Shown here: positions 25,539 through 34,901 of the stretch, in pieces
How positions within the stretch are numbered: position 1 is the stretch's first letter
Layout: each line of letters opens with the position of its first letter
Assembly: GCF_015351105.1 (NCBI RefSeq)
Contig: NZ_JADKRR010000002.1
Coordinates: 248,001 to 312,000 of the forward strand
Reading direction: 5' to 3'
From: Clavibacter sp. VKM Ac-2872
Lineage (GTDB): Bacteria; Actinomycetota; Actinomycetes; Actinomycetales; Microbacteriaceae
DNA length: 64,000 nucleotides
Position numbers and translations under genes: made by a program
Notes under the pieces: generated by a model
Seen by the model: the letters and a program-made list of their open reading frames with translations, nothing else
Told to the model about the DNA's origin: nothing
The model's database searches: none

Positions 25539-25592
25539 GGGGCTGCGGGGCGCGCGCCGGGCGGTGGGGCGACCGGCTGGGGACGGACGGCG

Positions 25593-25627
25593 GACGGGCG
25601 CCCGCGGGAGGAGCGCGGGCGCCCGTC
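25593..25627 (-). terminator. Terminator after the ferredoxin-NADP reductase gene
   Basis: Perfect 14-bp inverted repeat GACGGGCGCCCGCG with a 7-nt loop, 23 nt after the stop at 25650. Confidence 0.85.
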
Positions 25628-25649
25628 AGCGTCGATCAGGTGGAGCGGA

Positions 25650-27020
25650 TCAGACGGACTGCCGCCGACGCGACGCCTCGAGCATCTCCTCGCGCTCGAC
25701 CACCTTGATGCGGGCGCGCCCGTGCGGCTGGCCCAGGGCGATCTCGTGCTCGTCCAGCGCGTGCCAGCCGGCGAGGTCGGTGTACTCGATGCCGCGCTCG
25801 GCGAGGAGGTCGACGATCGCCTGCTCCTCGGGCGCCTCGGGGGTCCACCAGTCGCCCTGGTCGTTGAGCACGTGCGAGACGGTCTCCATGGCGTCGGACT
25901 TGGTGTGCCCGATCAGGCCGATGGGCCCGCGCTTGATCCAGCCCGTGGCGTAGACGCCGGGGATGCGGGTGTTGTCCTCGTCGAGGACCTGGCCCTCGTG
26001 GTTCGGGATGACGCCGCGGACCTCGTCGAACGGGATCCCGTCGACGGGCGAGCCGAAGTAGCCGACCGCGCGGTAGACCGCCTGGACGGGCACGTCGCGG
26101 TACTCGCCCGTGCCCTCCACGCCGCCGAGGCCGTCCGGCCGGGTGCGCTCGATGCGCAGGCCCGCGACCCGCGGCTCGGCGTCGTCGGACGCGAGCACCT
26201 CCGCGGGGCGCGAGTAGAAGTGCAGGTGCAGGCGGCGGGACGCGGATCCGGTCTCCCGCGTGCGCCACTTCTCCAGCACGCGGCTGATGACCATGACCTG
26301 CTTGTTGGTCTTCGCGGCCTCCTCGGCGGCGGGATCCACGCCGAAGTCCTCGTCGTGGACGATGACGTCGACGTCGGGCACCTCGCCCAGCTCGCGCAGC
26401 TCGAGCGGCGTGAACTTCACCTGCGCGGGGCCGCGGCGGCCGAAGACGTGCACGTCGGTGACGGGCGAGTGCTTGAGCCCCGTGTAGACGTTGTCCGGGA
26501 TCTCGGTGGGCAGCAGGTCGTCCGCGTGCTTGGCGAGCATGCGCGCGACGTCGAGCGCCACGTTGCCGTTGCCGATGACGGCCACCTCGCGGGCGTCGAG
26601 CGGCCAGTCGCGCGGGAAGTCCGGGTGGCCGTCGAACCAGTTGACGAAGTCGGCCGCGCCGTAGGAGCCCGGCAGGTCGATGCCGGGGATGTCGAGCGCG
26701 GCGTCGCGGATCGCGCCCGTGGAGAAGATGACCGCGTTGTAGTGCCTCTGCAGGTCCTCCAGCGTGATGTCGCGGCCGTAGTCGACGTTGCCGAAGATGC
26801 GGATGTCACCGCGGTCGAGCACGTCGCGCAGCGCGCCGATGATGCCCTTGATGCGCGGGTGGTCGGGCGCGACGCCGTAGCGGACGAGGCCGTACGGCGC
26901 GGGGAGGCGCTCGAACAGGTCGATGGAGACGTCGAACTGCTTCTCGGCCTTCAGGATGATGTCGGCCGCGTAGATGCCCGCGGGCCCTGCGCCCACGATG
27001 GCCAGCCTGAGCTTGGTCAC
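25650..27020 (-). CDS. fprA: Ferredoxin/flavodoxin-NADP+ reductase, adrenodoxin-reductase type
   Basis: Protein of 456 aa, matching mycobacterial FprA in length. FAD site VGAGPAGIYAAD (9-20); NADP site VIGNGNVALDVARML; conserved LPAPYGLVRYGVAPDHP and ATGWIKRGPIGLIGHTKSDA. It passes electrons between NADPH and ferredoxin. GTG start at 27020 after CGGAGAC. The next gene upstream is a polyprenyl synthase (91-nt gap); the grouping with menG suggests a quinone/redox neighbourhood rather than a direct role. Confidence 0.93.
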   Translation of the reverse strand: MTKLRLAIVGAGPAGIYAADIILKAEKQFDVSIDLFERLPAPYGLVRYGVAPDHPRIKGIIGALRDVLDRGDIRIFGNVDYGRDITLEDLQRHYNAVIFSTGAIRDAALDIPGIDLPGSYGAADFVNWFDGHPDFPRDWPLDAREVAVIGNGNVALDVARMLAKHADDLLPTEIPDNVYTGLKHSPVTDVHVFGRRGPAQVKFTPLELRELGEVPDVDVIVHDEDFGVDPAAEEAAKTNKQVMVISRVLEKWRTRETGSASRRLHLHFYSRPAEVLASDDAEPRVAGLRIERTRPDGLGGVEGTGEYRDVPVQAVYRAVGYFGSPVDGIPFDEVRGVIPNHEGQVLDEDNTRIPGVYATGWIKRGPIGLIGHTKSDAMETVSHVLNDQGDWWTPEAPEEQAIVDLLAERGIEYTDLAGWHALDEHEIALGQPHGRARIKVVEREEMLEASRRRQSV

Positions 27021-27111
27021 TGGTGTCTCCGGTTCGTCGTCGTCCCCGTGCCGGCCGTGCGGGGGCGTGGTGGTGCGGATCCCCGCGAGAGCCGGCGGGG
27101 ACGAGCGGCAG

Positions 27112-28185
27112 CTAGCGCGTGCGCTCGACGATGGTGTCGGCGAAGCGCGTGAGCGCCTTCTTCACCGGGCCCTCGGGGAGGGGCGCGAGCGCGTCGACCG
27201 CGTCGGCGGCCCAGCGGTGGGCCTCCGCGATGGTGCGGGCGGTGACCTCGTGGTCGCGGAGCTCGGCGATGGCCGCGGTGAGGTCGGCCTCGGACTCGGG
27301 CGTCTCCTCGTGCTCGACGTCGCGCTGGATCCGCGCGAGCAGCGACGCCGCGGCGGCGTCCGTCTCCGCGAGCCGACGCAGGTAGAGGAGGGGGAGGGTG
27401 GCGACGCCCGCGCGCAGGTCGGTGCCGGCGAGCTTGCCGGTCTCCTCGGGCTGGTCGGCGAGGTCGAGCACGTCGTCGACGAGCTGGAAGGCCACGCCCG
27501 TGCGCTCGCCGAAGGCCAGCACGGCCGACTCGAGCTCGGGATCCGCGCCGGAGTAGATGACGCCCATCTGCGCGGCGCACGCGATGAGGGAGCCGGTCTT
27601 GTCGGCGAGGACGTCGAGGTAGTGCTCGATCGGATCTTGGCTCTCACGCGGGCCGATGGTCTCGTGCAGCTGGCCGAGCACGAGGCGCTCGAAGGTCGCG
27701 GCCTGCAGGCGGATGGCGCGCGGGCCGAGGTCGGCCACGATCTTGCTGGCGCGGGCGAAGAGGAGGTCGCCCGCGAGGATGGCCACGGAGTTGCCCCACA
27801 CGGCCTGCGCGCTCGGGACGCCGCGGCGCATGTCCGCCTCGTCCATGACGTCGTCGTGGTACAGCGACGCGAGGTGCGTGATCTCGATGGCGACGGCCGC
27901 GTCCACCACCTGCTGCGTGTTGCCCTCGCCGAGCTGGGCGATGAGGAGGGCGAGCATGGGGCGCACGCGCTTGCCGCCGGCGTCGAGGAGGTAGCGCGTG
28001 GTGACGTCGGCCACGTCGTCGGCGAACCGGACCTCGCGGAGCAGCTGCTCCTCGACGAGCGCGAGCCCGTCGTCGATGCTGCGCGCCATCCGCCGGTCGT
28101 CCGAGGACGCGAAGAGGCGCTCGGTGAGGCTGGCGTGGGCGGCGACGGAGCTGCCGCGCCGGGCGAGCGGGATGCTCGGACTCAT
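27112..28185 (-). CDS. All-trans polyprenyl diphosphate synthase
   Basis: Protein of 357 aa. Trans-prenyltransferase signatures: GGKRVRPML, first Asp-rich motif DDVMDEADMRRG, GDLLFARA, and second motif FQLVDDVLDLADQPEETGK. It adds isopentenyl units to make the long side chain used by MenA. Being 34 nt downstream of menG supports menaquinone tail synthesis (heptaprenyl to decaprenyl; length not readable). ATG 28185 after AGGACG. The first 35 residues look like a poorly conserved extension. Confidence 0.93.
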   Translation of the reverse strand: MSPSIPLARRGSSVAAHASLTERLFASSDDRRMARSIDDGLALVEEQLLREVRFADDVADVTTRYLLDAGGKRVRPMLALLIAQLGEGNTQQVVDAAVAIEITHLASLYHDDVMDEADMRRGVPSAQAVWGNSVAILAGDLLFARASKIVADLGPRAIRLQAATFERLVLGQLHETIGPRESQDPIEHYLDVLADKTGSLIACAAQMGVIYSGADPELESAVLAFGERTGVAFQLVDDVLDLADQPEETGKLAGTDLRAGVATLPLLYLRRLAETDAAAASLLARIQRDVEHEETPESEADLTAAIAELRDHEVTARTIAEAHRWAADAVDALAPLPEGPVKKALTRFADTIVERTR

Positions 28186-28219
28186 GTTCGGCGTCCTTGT
28201 CTGTGGGGTTCGCGCGCGG

Positions 28220-28957
28220 TCAGGACGCGGCGGGACGGGGAGCGGCGTGACGGCCGGCGGGCTTGACGCCGCGGTGCAGCGCCACGATCCCCGCGGTGAG
28301 GTTGCGGTGCTCGACCGACGCGAACCCCGCCTCGCGGAGCCACGAGGCCAGCGTCTCCTGGTCGGGCCAGGCCTGGATCGACTCGTTGAGGTACTCGTAC
28401 GCGCCGGCGTTGGAGCTCACGAGCTTCACGAGCGACGGCGCGACGGCCTTCATGTAGAGGTCGTAGCCGCGGCGCACGAGCGGCACGGGCGGGGTGCTGA
28501 ACTCGCAGATGACGATGCGGCCGCCGGGCTTGAGCACGCGGAGCAGCTCGTCGAGGCCCTTGCGCGGCTCGACCACGTTGCGGAGGCCGAAGGAGATGGT
28601 GACGGCGTCGAAGGAGTCGTCGTCGAAGGGGAGGTCGGTGGCGTCCGCGTGCACGAACTCGACCCGGTCGTTGCCGGCGAGGCGGCGGCGGCCCACCTCG
28701 AGCATGCCCTCGGAGAAGTCGGCGGCGACCACGTGCGCGCCGGACGCGGCGAGCGCGGCGCTCGAGGTGCCCGTGCCCGCGGCGAGGTCGAGGATCCGCT
28801 CCCCGGCGACGGGCGCGACGGCCCGCGTGGTGGCGACGCGCCACAGCTGGTCGTTCCCTACCGACAGCAGGGTGTTCGTGCGGTCGTAGGCGCTCGAGAC
28901 CTCGTCGAACATGGCCGACACCTGGCCGGGCTTCTTGCTGAGGTCTGCTCGCATCAC
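28220..28957 (-). CDS. menG: Demethylmenaquinone methyltransferase
   Basis: Protein of 245 aa, UbiE/MenG family. Motifs: MFDEVSSAYDRTNTLLSVG, SAM-binding ILDLAAGTGTSSAAL, ADFSEGML, FDAVTISFGLRNV and EFSTPP. It methylates demethylmenaquinone with SAM in the last step of menaquinone synthesis. GTG 28957 is favoured over the ATG 3 nt further in, because TAGACT ends 7 nt before it. Divergent from menF; followed by the polyprenyl synthase. Confidence 0.95.
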   Translation of the reverse strand: MMRADLSKKPGQVSAMFDEVSSAYDRTNTLLSVGNDQLWRVATTRAVAPVAGERILDLAAGTGTSSAALAASGAHVVAADFSEGMLEVGRRRLAGNDRVEFVHADATDLPFDDDSFDAVTISFGLRNVVEPRKGLDELLRVLKPGGRIVICEFSTPPVPLVRRGYDLYMKAVAPSLVKLVSSNAGAYEYLNESIQAWPDQETLASWLREAGFASVEHRNLTAGIVALHRGVKPAGRHAAPRPAAS

Positions 28958-28963
28958 GCCGTC

Positions 28964-28969
28964 AGTCTA
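28964..28969 (-). promoter_or_regulatory. Leaderless -10 box for menG
   Basis: TAGACT on the minus strand ends 7 nt before GTG 28957. Confidence 0.65.
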
Positions 28970-29101
28970 TTCGGGCGCGCTGGGCACGCGGTGGGCGGCG
29001 GCCGGATGCCCAGGGGCCCATCAGAGGACGGGGGCGACGGGCGCGGACGGGGTCGGGATCCGGGGTCGGCCGACGCCCGGAGAGGCCCGGATCCCCGGCG
29101 G

Positions 29102-29107
29102 TAGGGT
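29102..29107 (+). promoter_or_regulatory. Leaderless -10 box for menF
   Basis: TAGGGT ends 8 nt before GTG 29115, on the other side of the same 157-bp region that drives menG. Confidence 0.65.
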
Positions 29108-29114
29108 GGCACCC

Positions 29115-30389
29115 GTGACCGCATCCCGCGTCCGAGCGCTCCTCGTCGACACCACCCCCGTCGACTCCATCGCCCGGCTCGTCCCCCTCCTCGACGCCCG
29201 GCACCCGCTCCTGTGGCTGCGGCACGGATCCGGGATGGGCGGCATCGGCGAGGCGCTCCGGCTCGAGTTCCGCGGGCCCGACCGCGTGCGGGAGGCCGCC
29301 GCCGCGTGGCGCGAGGTGGCCGCCGCGGCGACCGTCACGGATCCGCTCGGGATCCCCGGCACCGGCCTCATCGCGTTCGGCGCGTTCGCCTTCGCCGACG
29401 ACTCGGCCGCCGCGAGCGTGCTCGTCGTGCCGCGCGTCGTGGTCGGCCGACGGGACGGGGTGTCGTGGGTCACGCGGATCCGGCTGGCCGACCAGGAGGA
29501 CGGCGACATCGCCTCCCCGCTCGACGCCCTGGCCGCGGGCGCCATCCCCGTGCCGGAGCGCTCCGGCGCCGAGTACCGGCTGCACCTGCGCCCCGGGTCC
29601 ATGGGACCCGACGACTACGAGGCCGCCGTCGCGAGCGCCGTCGCGACCATCGGCACGGGCCGCATGCAGAAGGTCGTGCTCGCGCGCGACCTCGTCGGCC
29701 GCCTCCCCCTCGGCGGCGACCTCCGCCTCGCCCTCAGCCGCTTCGCGCTCGGCTACCCGGACTGCTGGACCTACGCGGTCGACGGCCTCATCGGCGCCAG
29801 CCCCGAGACGCTCGTGCGCGTCGGCGGCGGCACGGTCGGCGCGCGCGTCCTCGCCGGCACCGTCTCGCGCGGCGCGGACGCGCGGGCCGACGCCGCCGCG
29901 GCAGCCGGCCTCGCCGCGAGCCCCAAGGACAACGAGGAGCACGCGTTCGCGCGCGACAGCGTGCTCGACGCCCTGCGCCCGCACAGCCGCGACCTCGCCA
30001 CGACCGACGCGCCCTTCACGCTCAAGCTGCCGAACCTGTGGCACCTGGCGAGCGACGTCACGGGCACGCTGGGCGACGGATCCTCCTCGCTCGACCTCGT
30101 GGGCGCGCTGCACCCGACGGCCGCGGTCGCCGGGCACCCGACGGCCGCCGCCCTGGAGCTCATCGCCGAGCTGGAGCCCGCCGACCGCGGACGCTACGCC
30201 GGACCGGTCGGCTGGGTCGCGGCCGACGGCGACGGCGAGTGGGCCATCGCGCTGCGGGGCGCCCAGGTGGATCCGTCGGGCGCCATCGTCGCGCACGCGG
30301 GCGCCGGCATCGTCGCGGGATCCGACCCCGAGCGCGAGCGCGCCGAGACGGCGATGAAGTTCCGGCCCGTCGTGGAGGCGCTGGGCTAG
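29115..30389 (+). CDS. menF: Isochorismate synthase
   Basis: Protein of 424 aa from GTG 29115. The chorismate-binding C-terminal half has KVVLARDLVGRLP, GASPETLVRVGGGTV, LAGTVSRG, SPKDNEEHAFARDSVLDALRPHS, LWHLASDVTGTL and LHPTAAVAGHPT, followed by YAGPVGWVAADGDGEWAIALRGA. It converts chorismate to isochorismate, the entry to menaquinone. The salicylate/siderophore version is possible by family, but menD and menG nearby favour MenF. Stop overlaps the convergent MFS stop by 4 nt. Confidence 0.94.
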   Translation: MTASRVRALLVDTTPVDSIARLVPLLDARHPLLWLRHGSGMGGIGEALRLEFRGPDRVREAAAAWREVAAAATVTDPLGIPGTGLIAFGAFAFADDSAAASVLVVPRVVVGRRDGVSWVTRIRLADQEDGDIASPLDALAAGAIPVPERSGAEYRLHLRPGSMGPDDYEAAVASAVATIGTGRMQKVVLARDLVGRLPLGGDLRLALSRFALGYPDCWTYAVDGLIGASPETLVRVGGGTVGARVLAGTVSRGADARADAAAAAGLAASPKDNEEHAFARDSVLDALRPHSRDLATTDAPFTLKLPNLWHLASDVTGTLGDGSSSLDLVGALHPTAAVAGHPTAAALELIAELEPADRGRYAGPVGWVAADGDGEWAIALRGAQVDPSGAIVAHAGAGIVAGSDPERERAETAMKFRPVVEALG

Positions 30390-31702
30390 AGGCCGGCGCC
30401 GTCCGCCGCGATCTCCTCAGCCCGATCCGGCAGGGCGCGTCGGCGCAGGAGCGCGGGCGCCGCGATCCCCGCGACCACCAGCGCCGCGACCGCGCCGGCC
30501 GTGATGCCGGCCACCGGTCCCGCCGCGTCCACCACCGAGCCGACCGCGGCCGCCGCGAGCGCGACCCCCGTGTTGACGGCCGTGTTCACCCACGCGGACG
30601 CCTCGGTGCGCACCGACGGCGCGGTCTGCGCGTCGGCGAGGAGGTACCCCGTGACCATCGCGGGCGCGAGGAACAGGCCGACGGGGACGAGGCCGACGGC
30701 GAGCAGGAGGAGGCCGATGACGTCCGGCGCGTCGGCGACGCGGGCCGCGACCACGGCGAGGAGGGCCGTCGCGGCGAGCATCGCGGCGACGAGGACGACC
30801 AGGCGGATCCGCGCCGGCGCCCGCCACGCGCGCGACCCGTACGCGAGGCCCCCGACCGCGCTGCCCGCGGCGAACGCGGCGAGCAGCGGGCCCGCGAGCG
30901 CCGTGCTGCCGGCGCGCTCGGCCAGCGCGGCGACGGCGACCTCGACGGATCCGAGCACCGCGCCCACGCCGAGCAGCGTCACGAGCAGGGGGATCAGGAG
31001 CGGCTGGCGGAGCGGATCCGTCGTGCGACGACGCGCGCGCCCGCCATCCGCCCGCGCCTCCGGGAGCGGCGCGACGCGTGCGCCCTGCGCCCGGGACAGC
31101 CGCGACGACGTCATGCCGAGCGTGCCCAGCACGCTCGCGGCGGCCGATGCGAGCACGGCGACCTCGGGATCCGCGACCGCGACGAGCGCCGCCACGAGGA
31201 GCGGGCCGACCGTGAACACGACCTCCTCCCCCACGGCGTCGAGGCTGTAGGCGCGCGTCCGCATCCGCGCGTCGGGCACGAGCGCCGCCCACACGACGCG
31301 CATGGCGGCGCCGAGCGGCGGCATCGGGAGGCCGGCGAGCGCGGCCGCCGCGACGACGACTCCCACGGGCGCGCCGATCCGCACGGCGGCGAGAACGCCG
31401 ACGAGCCCGAGCGCGTGGGCGACCGCGAGCGCCACGAGCACGGGACGCTGGCCGCGGGCGTCCACGAGCCGGGCCCGGGCCGGCGAGGCGAGCACGTTGG
31501 CGAGGCCGAACGCGCCCGTCGCGAGGCCGGCGGCGGCGAAGGACCCCGTACGCGCCTGGACGAGGAGCAGCAGCGCGAGCGCGACCATCGCGAACGAGAG
31601 GCGGCCGAGCATCGCCGGGAGGAACACGCGGAGCGCACCCGGCAGCGCCAGGACGGCGAGGTAGCCGGCGGGGACGGGCGGCGGCGTGCCGGCCGCGGTC
31701 AC
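30386..31702 (-). CDS. MFS transporter paired with an ArsR regulator
   Basis: Protein of 438 aa with about 12 TM helices. GTG 31702 overlaps the ArsR stop (GTGA), so the two are translated together. Segments such as FLPAMLGRLSFAMVALALLLLVQARTG and the loop AYSLDAVGEEVVFTVGPLL match the MFS group of presumed drug or metabolite exporters. A central basic loop separates the two halves. Substrate unknown. Control by the ArsR protein is likely. Confidence 0.88.
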   Translation of the reverse strand: MTAAGTPPPVPAGYLAVLALPGALRVFLPAMLGRLSFAMVALALLLLVQARTGSFAAAGLATGAFGLANVLASPARARLVDARGQRPVLVALAVAHALGLVGVLAAVRIGAPVGVVVAAAALAGLPMPPLGAAMRVVWAALVPDARMRTRAYSLDAVGEEVVFTVGPLLVAALVAVADPEVAVLASAAASVLGTLGMTSSRLSRAQGARVAPLPEARADGGRARRRTTDPLRQPLLIPLLVTLLGVGAVLGSVEVAVAALAERAGSTALAGPLLAAFAAGSAVGGLAYGSRAWRAPARIRLVVLVAAMLAATALLAVVAARVADAPDVIGLLLLAVGLVPVGLFLAPAMVTGYLLADAQTAPSVRTEASAWVNTAVNTGVALAAAAVGSVVDAAGPVAGITAGAVAALVVAGIAAPALLRRRALPDRAEEIAADGAGL

Positions 31703-32295
31703 GCGGTCGCCGGATCCGCGGGCGCACCCGGCGCCGGCGGCGCGGCGGCGCCCTCCGCCATCGCGAACAGCGCCAGGGTCGCGCTGACCCGCACGTCGTC
31801 GTCGCCCGGCCGGCGGGCGGAGTCGTCGTGGAGCACGGTGCCGAGCTCGCGGGCCAGCTCCTGCACGCGGATCCACGTGCCGGTGGAGACCGTGAGCTCG
31901 GCGTCCGTGATCATCGGCCGCGTGCCGTCCGCATGCCCTGCCGCGCGGCGGGTGAGCTCCGCCGTGAGCGCGGCGGCCAGCGTCGGCATGCTGCCCCCGG
32001 TCAGCGCGTCGAGCCGCTCGCCGCTCGCGGGCACGTGCCGGTAGCGCCGGGCCGCTCCCCCGCGGATCCGCTCGACGCCCGCGTCCTCGAGCAGCCCGGC
32101 CTCGCGGAGGCGGCGCAGGTGGTAGCTGACGTTGGCCTGCGTCTCGCCGAGCTCCCGCGCGGCCTCGGAGGCGCTCACGGGTGACCGCGTGCAGAGCGAC
32201 AGGAGGCGCAGGCGCAGCGGGTGGGCGATGACGCGGAGGTCGCGGAGGTCGGTCTCGTCGGCGGGCACGCGGCCATCCGACCACGTCGGGGGCAT
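31699..32295 (-). CDS. ArsR-family winged-helix regulator
   Basis: Protein of 198 aa starting MPPTWSDGRVPADETD. HTH: LRVIAHPLRLRLLSLCTRSPVSASEAARELGETQANVSYHLRRLREAGLLED. The usual metal-binding ELCV motif is replaced by LSLCTRSPVS, so metal sensing is not supported. The C-terminal half is an unrecognised helical domain (effector?). A CAAACATCCGTTTG palindrome lies 7 nt before the ATG, a natural autorepression site. A longer frame to 32376 would read through that palindrome and was rejected. Confidence 0.85.
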   Translation of the reverse strand: MPPTWSDGRVPADETDLRDLRVIAHPLRLRLLSLCTRSPVSASEAARELGETQANVSYHLRRLREAGLLEDAGVERIRGGAARRYRHVPASGERLDALTGGSMPTLAAALTAELTRRAAGHADGTRPMITDAELTVSTGTWIRVQELARELGTVLHDDSARRPGDDDVRVSATLALFAMAEGAAAPPAPGAPADPATA

Positions 32296-32301
32296 CACTG
32301 T

Positions 32302-32315
32302 CAAACATCCGTTTG
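32302..32315. promoter_or_regulatory. Operator-like palindrome for the ArsR/MFS operon
   Basis: CAAAC-ATCC-GTTTG, perfect 5-bp AT-rich arms, 7 nt before the ArsR start. It also lies about 50 nt before the divergent phosphatase gene. Confidence 0.6.
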
Positions 32316-32366
32316 GGGGTCGGGAGGATGACGCGCATCCGGCCGCGGTCGTGGTCGACTCGGGCG

Positions 32367-33101
32367 ATGACCGCATCCGACCGCACCCTCCCGATCGACG
32401 GCCTCGTCAACGCCCGCGACCTCGGCGGCATCCGCCTCCGTGGCGGCGGCACGACCCCGACCGGCGCCCTCGCCCGCTGCGAGGACGCGGACCTCATCAC
32501 CGACACCGGCTGGGAGCGCCTGCGCGAGCTCGGCTACCGCACGGTGCTGGACCTCCGGCAGCCGGCCGAGCGGGCCCGGGACACGCACCCGCGGCCCGAG
32601 TGGATCCACGTCGCGCACGTCGACCTCGACGGCCTCGACGACCACCCGGACTTCTGGGTCCCGTACTGGGACACGGGCCTCGTCGGCACGCCCCTCTACT
32701 ACCTGCCGCACCTCGCCGAGCTGCCGGAACGGGCGGGCGCCGCCCTGCGGACGATCGCCGATGCCCCCGCGGGTGGCGTGCTCTTCCACTGCGGCGCCGG
32801 CCGCGACCGCACGGGCCTGGTCGCGCTGCTGCTGCTCCTCGCGGTGGGCGCCGAGCCGGACGAGATCGTCGACGACTACCTGGAGAGCATCCGCCTCGGG
32901 CCGGAGCGGTCGGCGAACCAGGGCCAGCCCGACCTGGAGCCCGCGATCGCGGACCTCCTCGCGGAGCGCGGCACCACGAGCGAGGCGGCGTTCCGGGACG
33001 CGATGGCGGGGATCGACCTCGACCGGTTCCTCGACGCGGTCGGCTTCACGGACGACGAGCGCCGGGCGCTGCGCACGTGGCGCGGCGCGATCCCGGCCTG
33101 A
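32367..33101 (+). CDS. Tyrosine/serine protein phosphatase (PtpB/DSP-like)
   Basis: Protein of 244 aa from ATG 32367 (another in-frame ATG at 32328 cannot be excluded). Family marks: DGLVNARDLGGI at the start, YRTVLDLRQPAE, and the CX5R loop in FHCGAGRDRTGLVALL (nucleophilic Cys, Arg six residues on). The protein ends with a helical lid rich in charged residues. Related to actinobacterial PtpB and lipid-type phosphatases. It removes phosphate from tyrosine, serine or phosphoinositide; substrate unknown. Confidence 0.88.
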   Translation: MTASDRTLPIDGLVNARDLGGIRLRGGGTTPTGALARCEDADLITDTGWERLRELGYRTVLDLRQPAERARDTHPRPEWIHVAHVDLDGLDDHPDFWVPYWDTGLVGTPLYYLPHLAELPERAGAALRTIADAPAGGVLFHCGAGRDRTGLVALLLLLAVGAEPDEIVDDYLESIRLGPERSANQGQPDLEPAIADLLAERGTTSEAAFRDAMAGIDLDRFLDAVGFTDDERRALRTWRGAIPA

Positions 33102-33128
33102 GCCCGGCCCCCGGACCCGACCCATCCG

Positions 33129-34895
33129 CTACCGGACGAGCGGCACCTCGATGAGGAGCGGCGCCTCGGACGCCGTCGTGAGCGCCGCCTCCAGCTCACC
33201 GTGCGTCGCGGCGCGGAGGTGCGCCCAGCCGTAGGCCCGCGCGAGGCTCGCGAGGTCCACCCGCTGGGGCGTGAACATGACGCGGTCGATGGCGGCGGGC
33301 GCCGCGGTGCGCGACACCTCGAGGCCGTCGAAGATCGTGCCGCCGCCGTCGTTGCCGACGATGACCTGGATCCGCGGCACGCGCTCGCCCGTGCCGAGCA
33401 GCAGCGATCCGACGTCGTGCAGGAGCGTCAGGTCGCCGACGAGCACGCGCGTGATCCCCGCGGCCGCGCTGCCGGATCCGGCCTGCGACGCCAGCGCGAT
33501 GCCGAGGCCGGTGGAGATGGTGCCGTCGATGCCGGCGAGGCCGCGGTTGGCATGCACGCGCACGCGCTTGCCGGGGAGCGCGCGGTCGGCCTCGCGGATG
33601 AGGCGCGACGCCCCGAGCACGAGCCGGTCGTGCGGCCAGGTGGCCTGCCAGAGCGCGCGCACGAGGTGGCGGCGGGTGACGTCGGCGCGCACGGCGGCGA
33701 GCTCGGCCTTCGCGAACTCGCGGCGCTCGGCGGGCGTGGTGCCGGAGGGGAGGAGCGGCGCGGACTCCGCGGCGGTCGCCTCGTCGAGGATCGCACGGCT
33801 CGCCTGCACCCACGTGCCGAGCCAGCGCCGGGCGTCAGCGGGATCCGCGGGCTCGCCCACCACGCGCACGGCGGCCGGGTGGGCGGTGACGCGGTGGCGC
33901 GGGTCGTAGTCCTCGCCGCCGGTGGATCCGACGACGATCGCCTCCACGTCCTCCCGCCCCACGAGCAGCGGGACCTCGCGCGTGAGCGTGGGGTGGCCGA
34001 ACACGATCACGCGCTCGACGCGGTCGCCGAAGCCGGGGCGGGCGAGCAGCTCGCGGAAGGAGACGACGAGGTTCGGGCCGAAGTGGGATCCGCTGGAGAT
34101 CTCGGCCGCGAGCGGCCAGCCGCCGGCGCGCGCGAGCTCCTCGGCGGCCTCGCCCGCGGCGTGGCCGGCGACGACGAGGGTGCGCGGGCCGTGCGGGAGG
34201 TCGAGGACGTCGGCGGGCACGGCGGCGGAGGGCTCAGGCGCGGCGGCGGCGTCGTCGTCGGCGGCGGCGCGCGCCTCGGCGACGGCGTCCGCGAGGTCCG
34301 GCACCGCGACGGACAGCGGATCCCGGAACGCCACGTTCACGTGCACCGGCGTGCGCTCGTCGCGGGCCCGCCGGTACGCGTCGCGCGCGATCACCGCATC
34401 GCGCGCCAGGTCGTCGTCGGTCTCCTCGGGCGCCGGCACGTCGACGACGACGACCCGGTCGCCGAACATGCCGGGCTGGCGGGTGGTCTGGTTGCTGGCG
34501 ATCCCGCGGAGCTCCGCCGGGCGGTCGCCCGTGAGGAGCAGCATCGGGACGCCCGAGTGCCAGCCCTCGAGCACCGCGGGGTGGAGGTTGGCGACGGCCG
34601 TGCCGGACGTGGTGATGACGGGCGCCGGACGGCCGGACTCGACGCCGAGCCCGAGCGCCAGGAACGCGGCGGCGCGCTCGTCGACGCGCACGTGCAGTCG
34701 CACGCCGTCGACGCGCTCCAGCTCCGCCGCGACGAGCGCGAGGGCCTGGGACCGGGATCCGGGGCACAGCACGACGTCGGTGACGCCCTCGGCGACGAGC
34801 GCCAGCATCATCGCGACCGCGCGATCCGTGGAGGGGTTGCCCGTGCGGGGCGAGGTGGAGGACGGGTGGGGGGGACGGGAGTCGGTCGCGGTCAC
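33129..34895 (-). CDS. menD: SEPHCHC synthase
   Basis: Protein of 588 aa. ThDP-enzyme layout: N-terminal [35 protein letters not shown], the ThDP-activating Glu region, [25 protein letters not shown], and C-terminal [10 protein letters not shown] and [16 protein letters not shown] (GDL...D metal site). It joins isochorismate and 2-oxoglutarate in the second step of menaquinone synthesis. GTG start at 34895, 6 nt after the stop of the small membrane protein gene, so the two are probably co-transcribed from 35331. Confidence 0.96.
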   Translation of the reverse strand: MTATDSRPPHPSSTSPRTGNPSTDRAVAMMLALVAEGVTDVVLCPGSRSQALALVAAELERVDGVRLHVRVDERAAAFLALGLGVESGRPAPVITTSGTAVANLHPAVLEGWHSGVPMLLLTGDRPAELRGIASNQTTRQPGMFGDRVVVVDVPAPEETDDDLARDAVIARDAYRRARDERTPVHVNVAFRDPLSVAVPDLADAVAEARAAADDDAAAAPEPSAAVPADVLDLPHGPRTLVVAGHAAGEAAEELARAGGWPLAAEISSGSHFGPNLVVSFRELLARPGFGDRVERVIVFGHPTLTREVPLLVGREDVEAIVVGSTGGEDYDPRHRVTAHPAAVRVVGEPADPADARRWLGTWVQASRAILDEATAAESAPLLPSGTTPAERREFAKAELAAVRADVTRRHLVRALWQATWPHDRLVLGASRLIREADRALPGKRVRVHANRGLAGIDGTISTGLGIALASQAGSGSAAAGITRVLVGDLTLLHDVGSLLLGTGERVPRIQVIVGNDGGGTIFDGLEVSRTAAPAAIDRVMFTPQRVDLASLARAYGWAHLRAATHGELEAALTTASEAPLLIEVPLVR

Positions 34896-34901
34896 CGGAG
34901 G

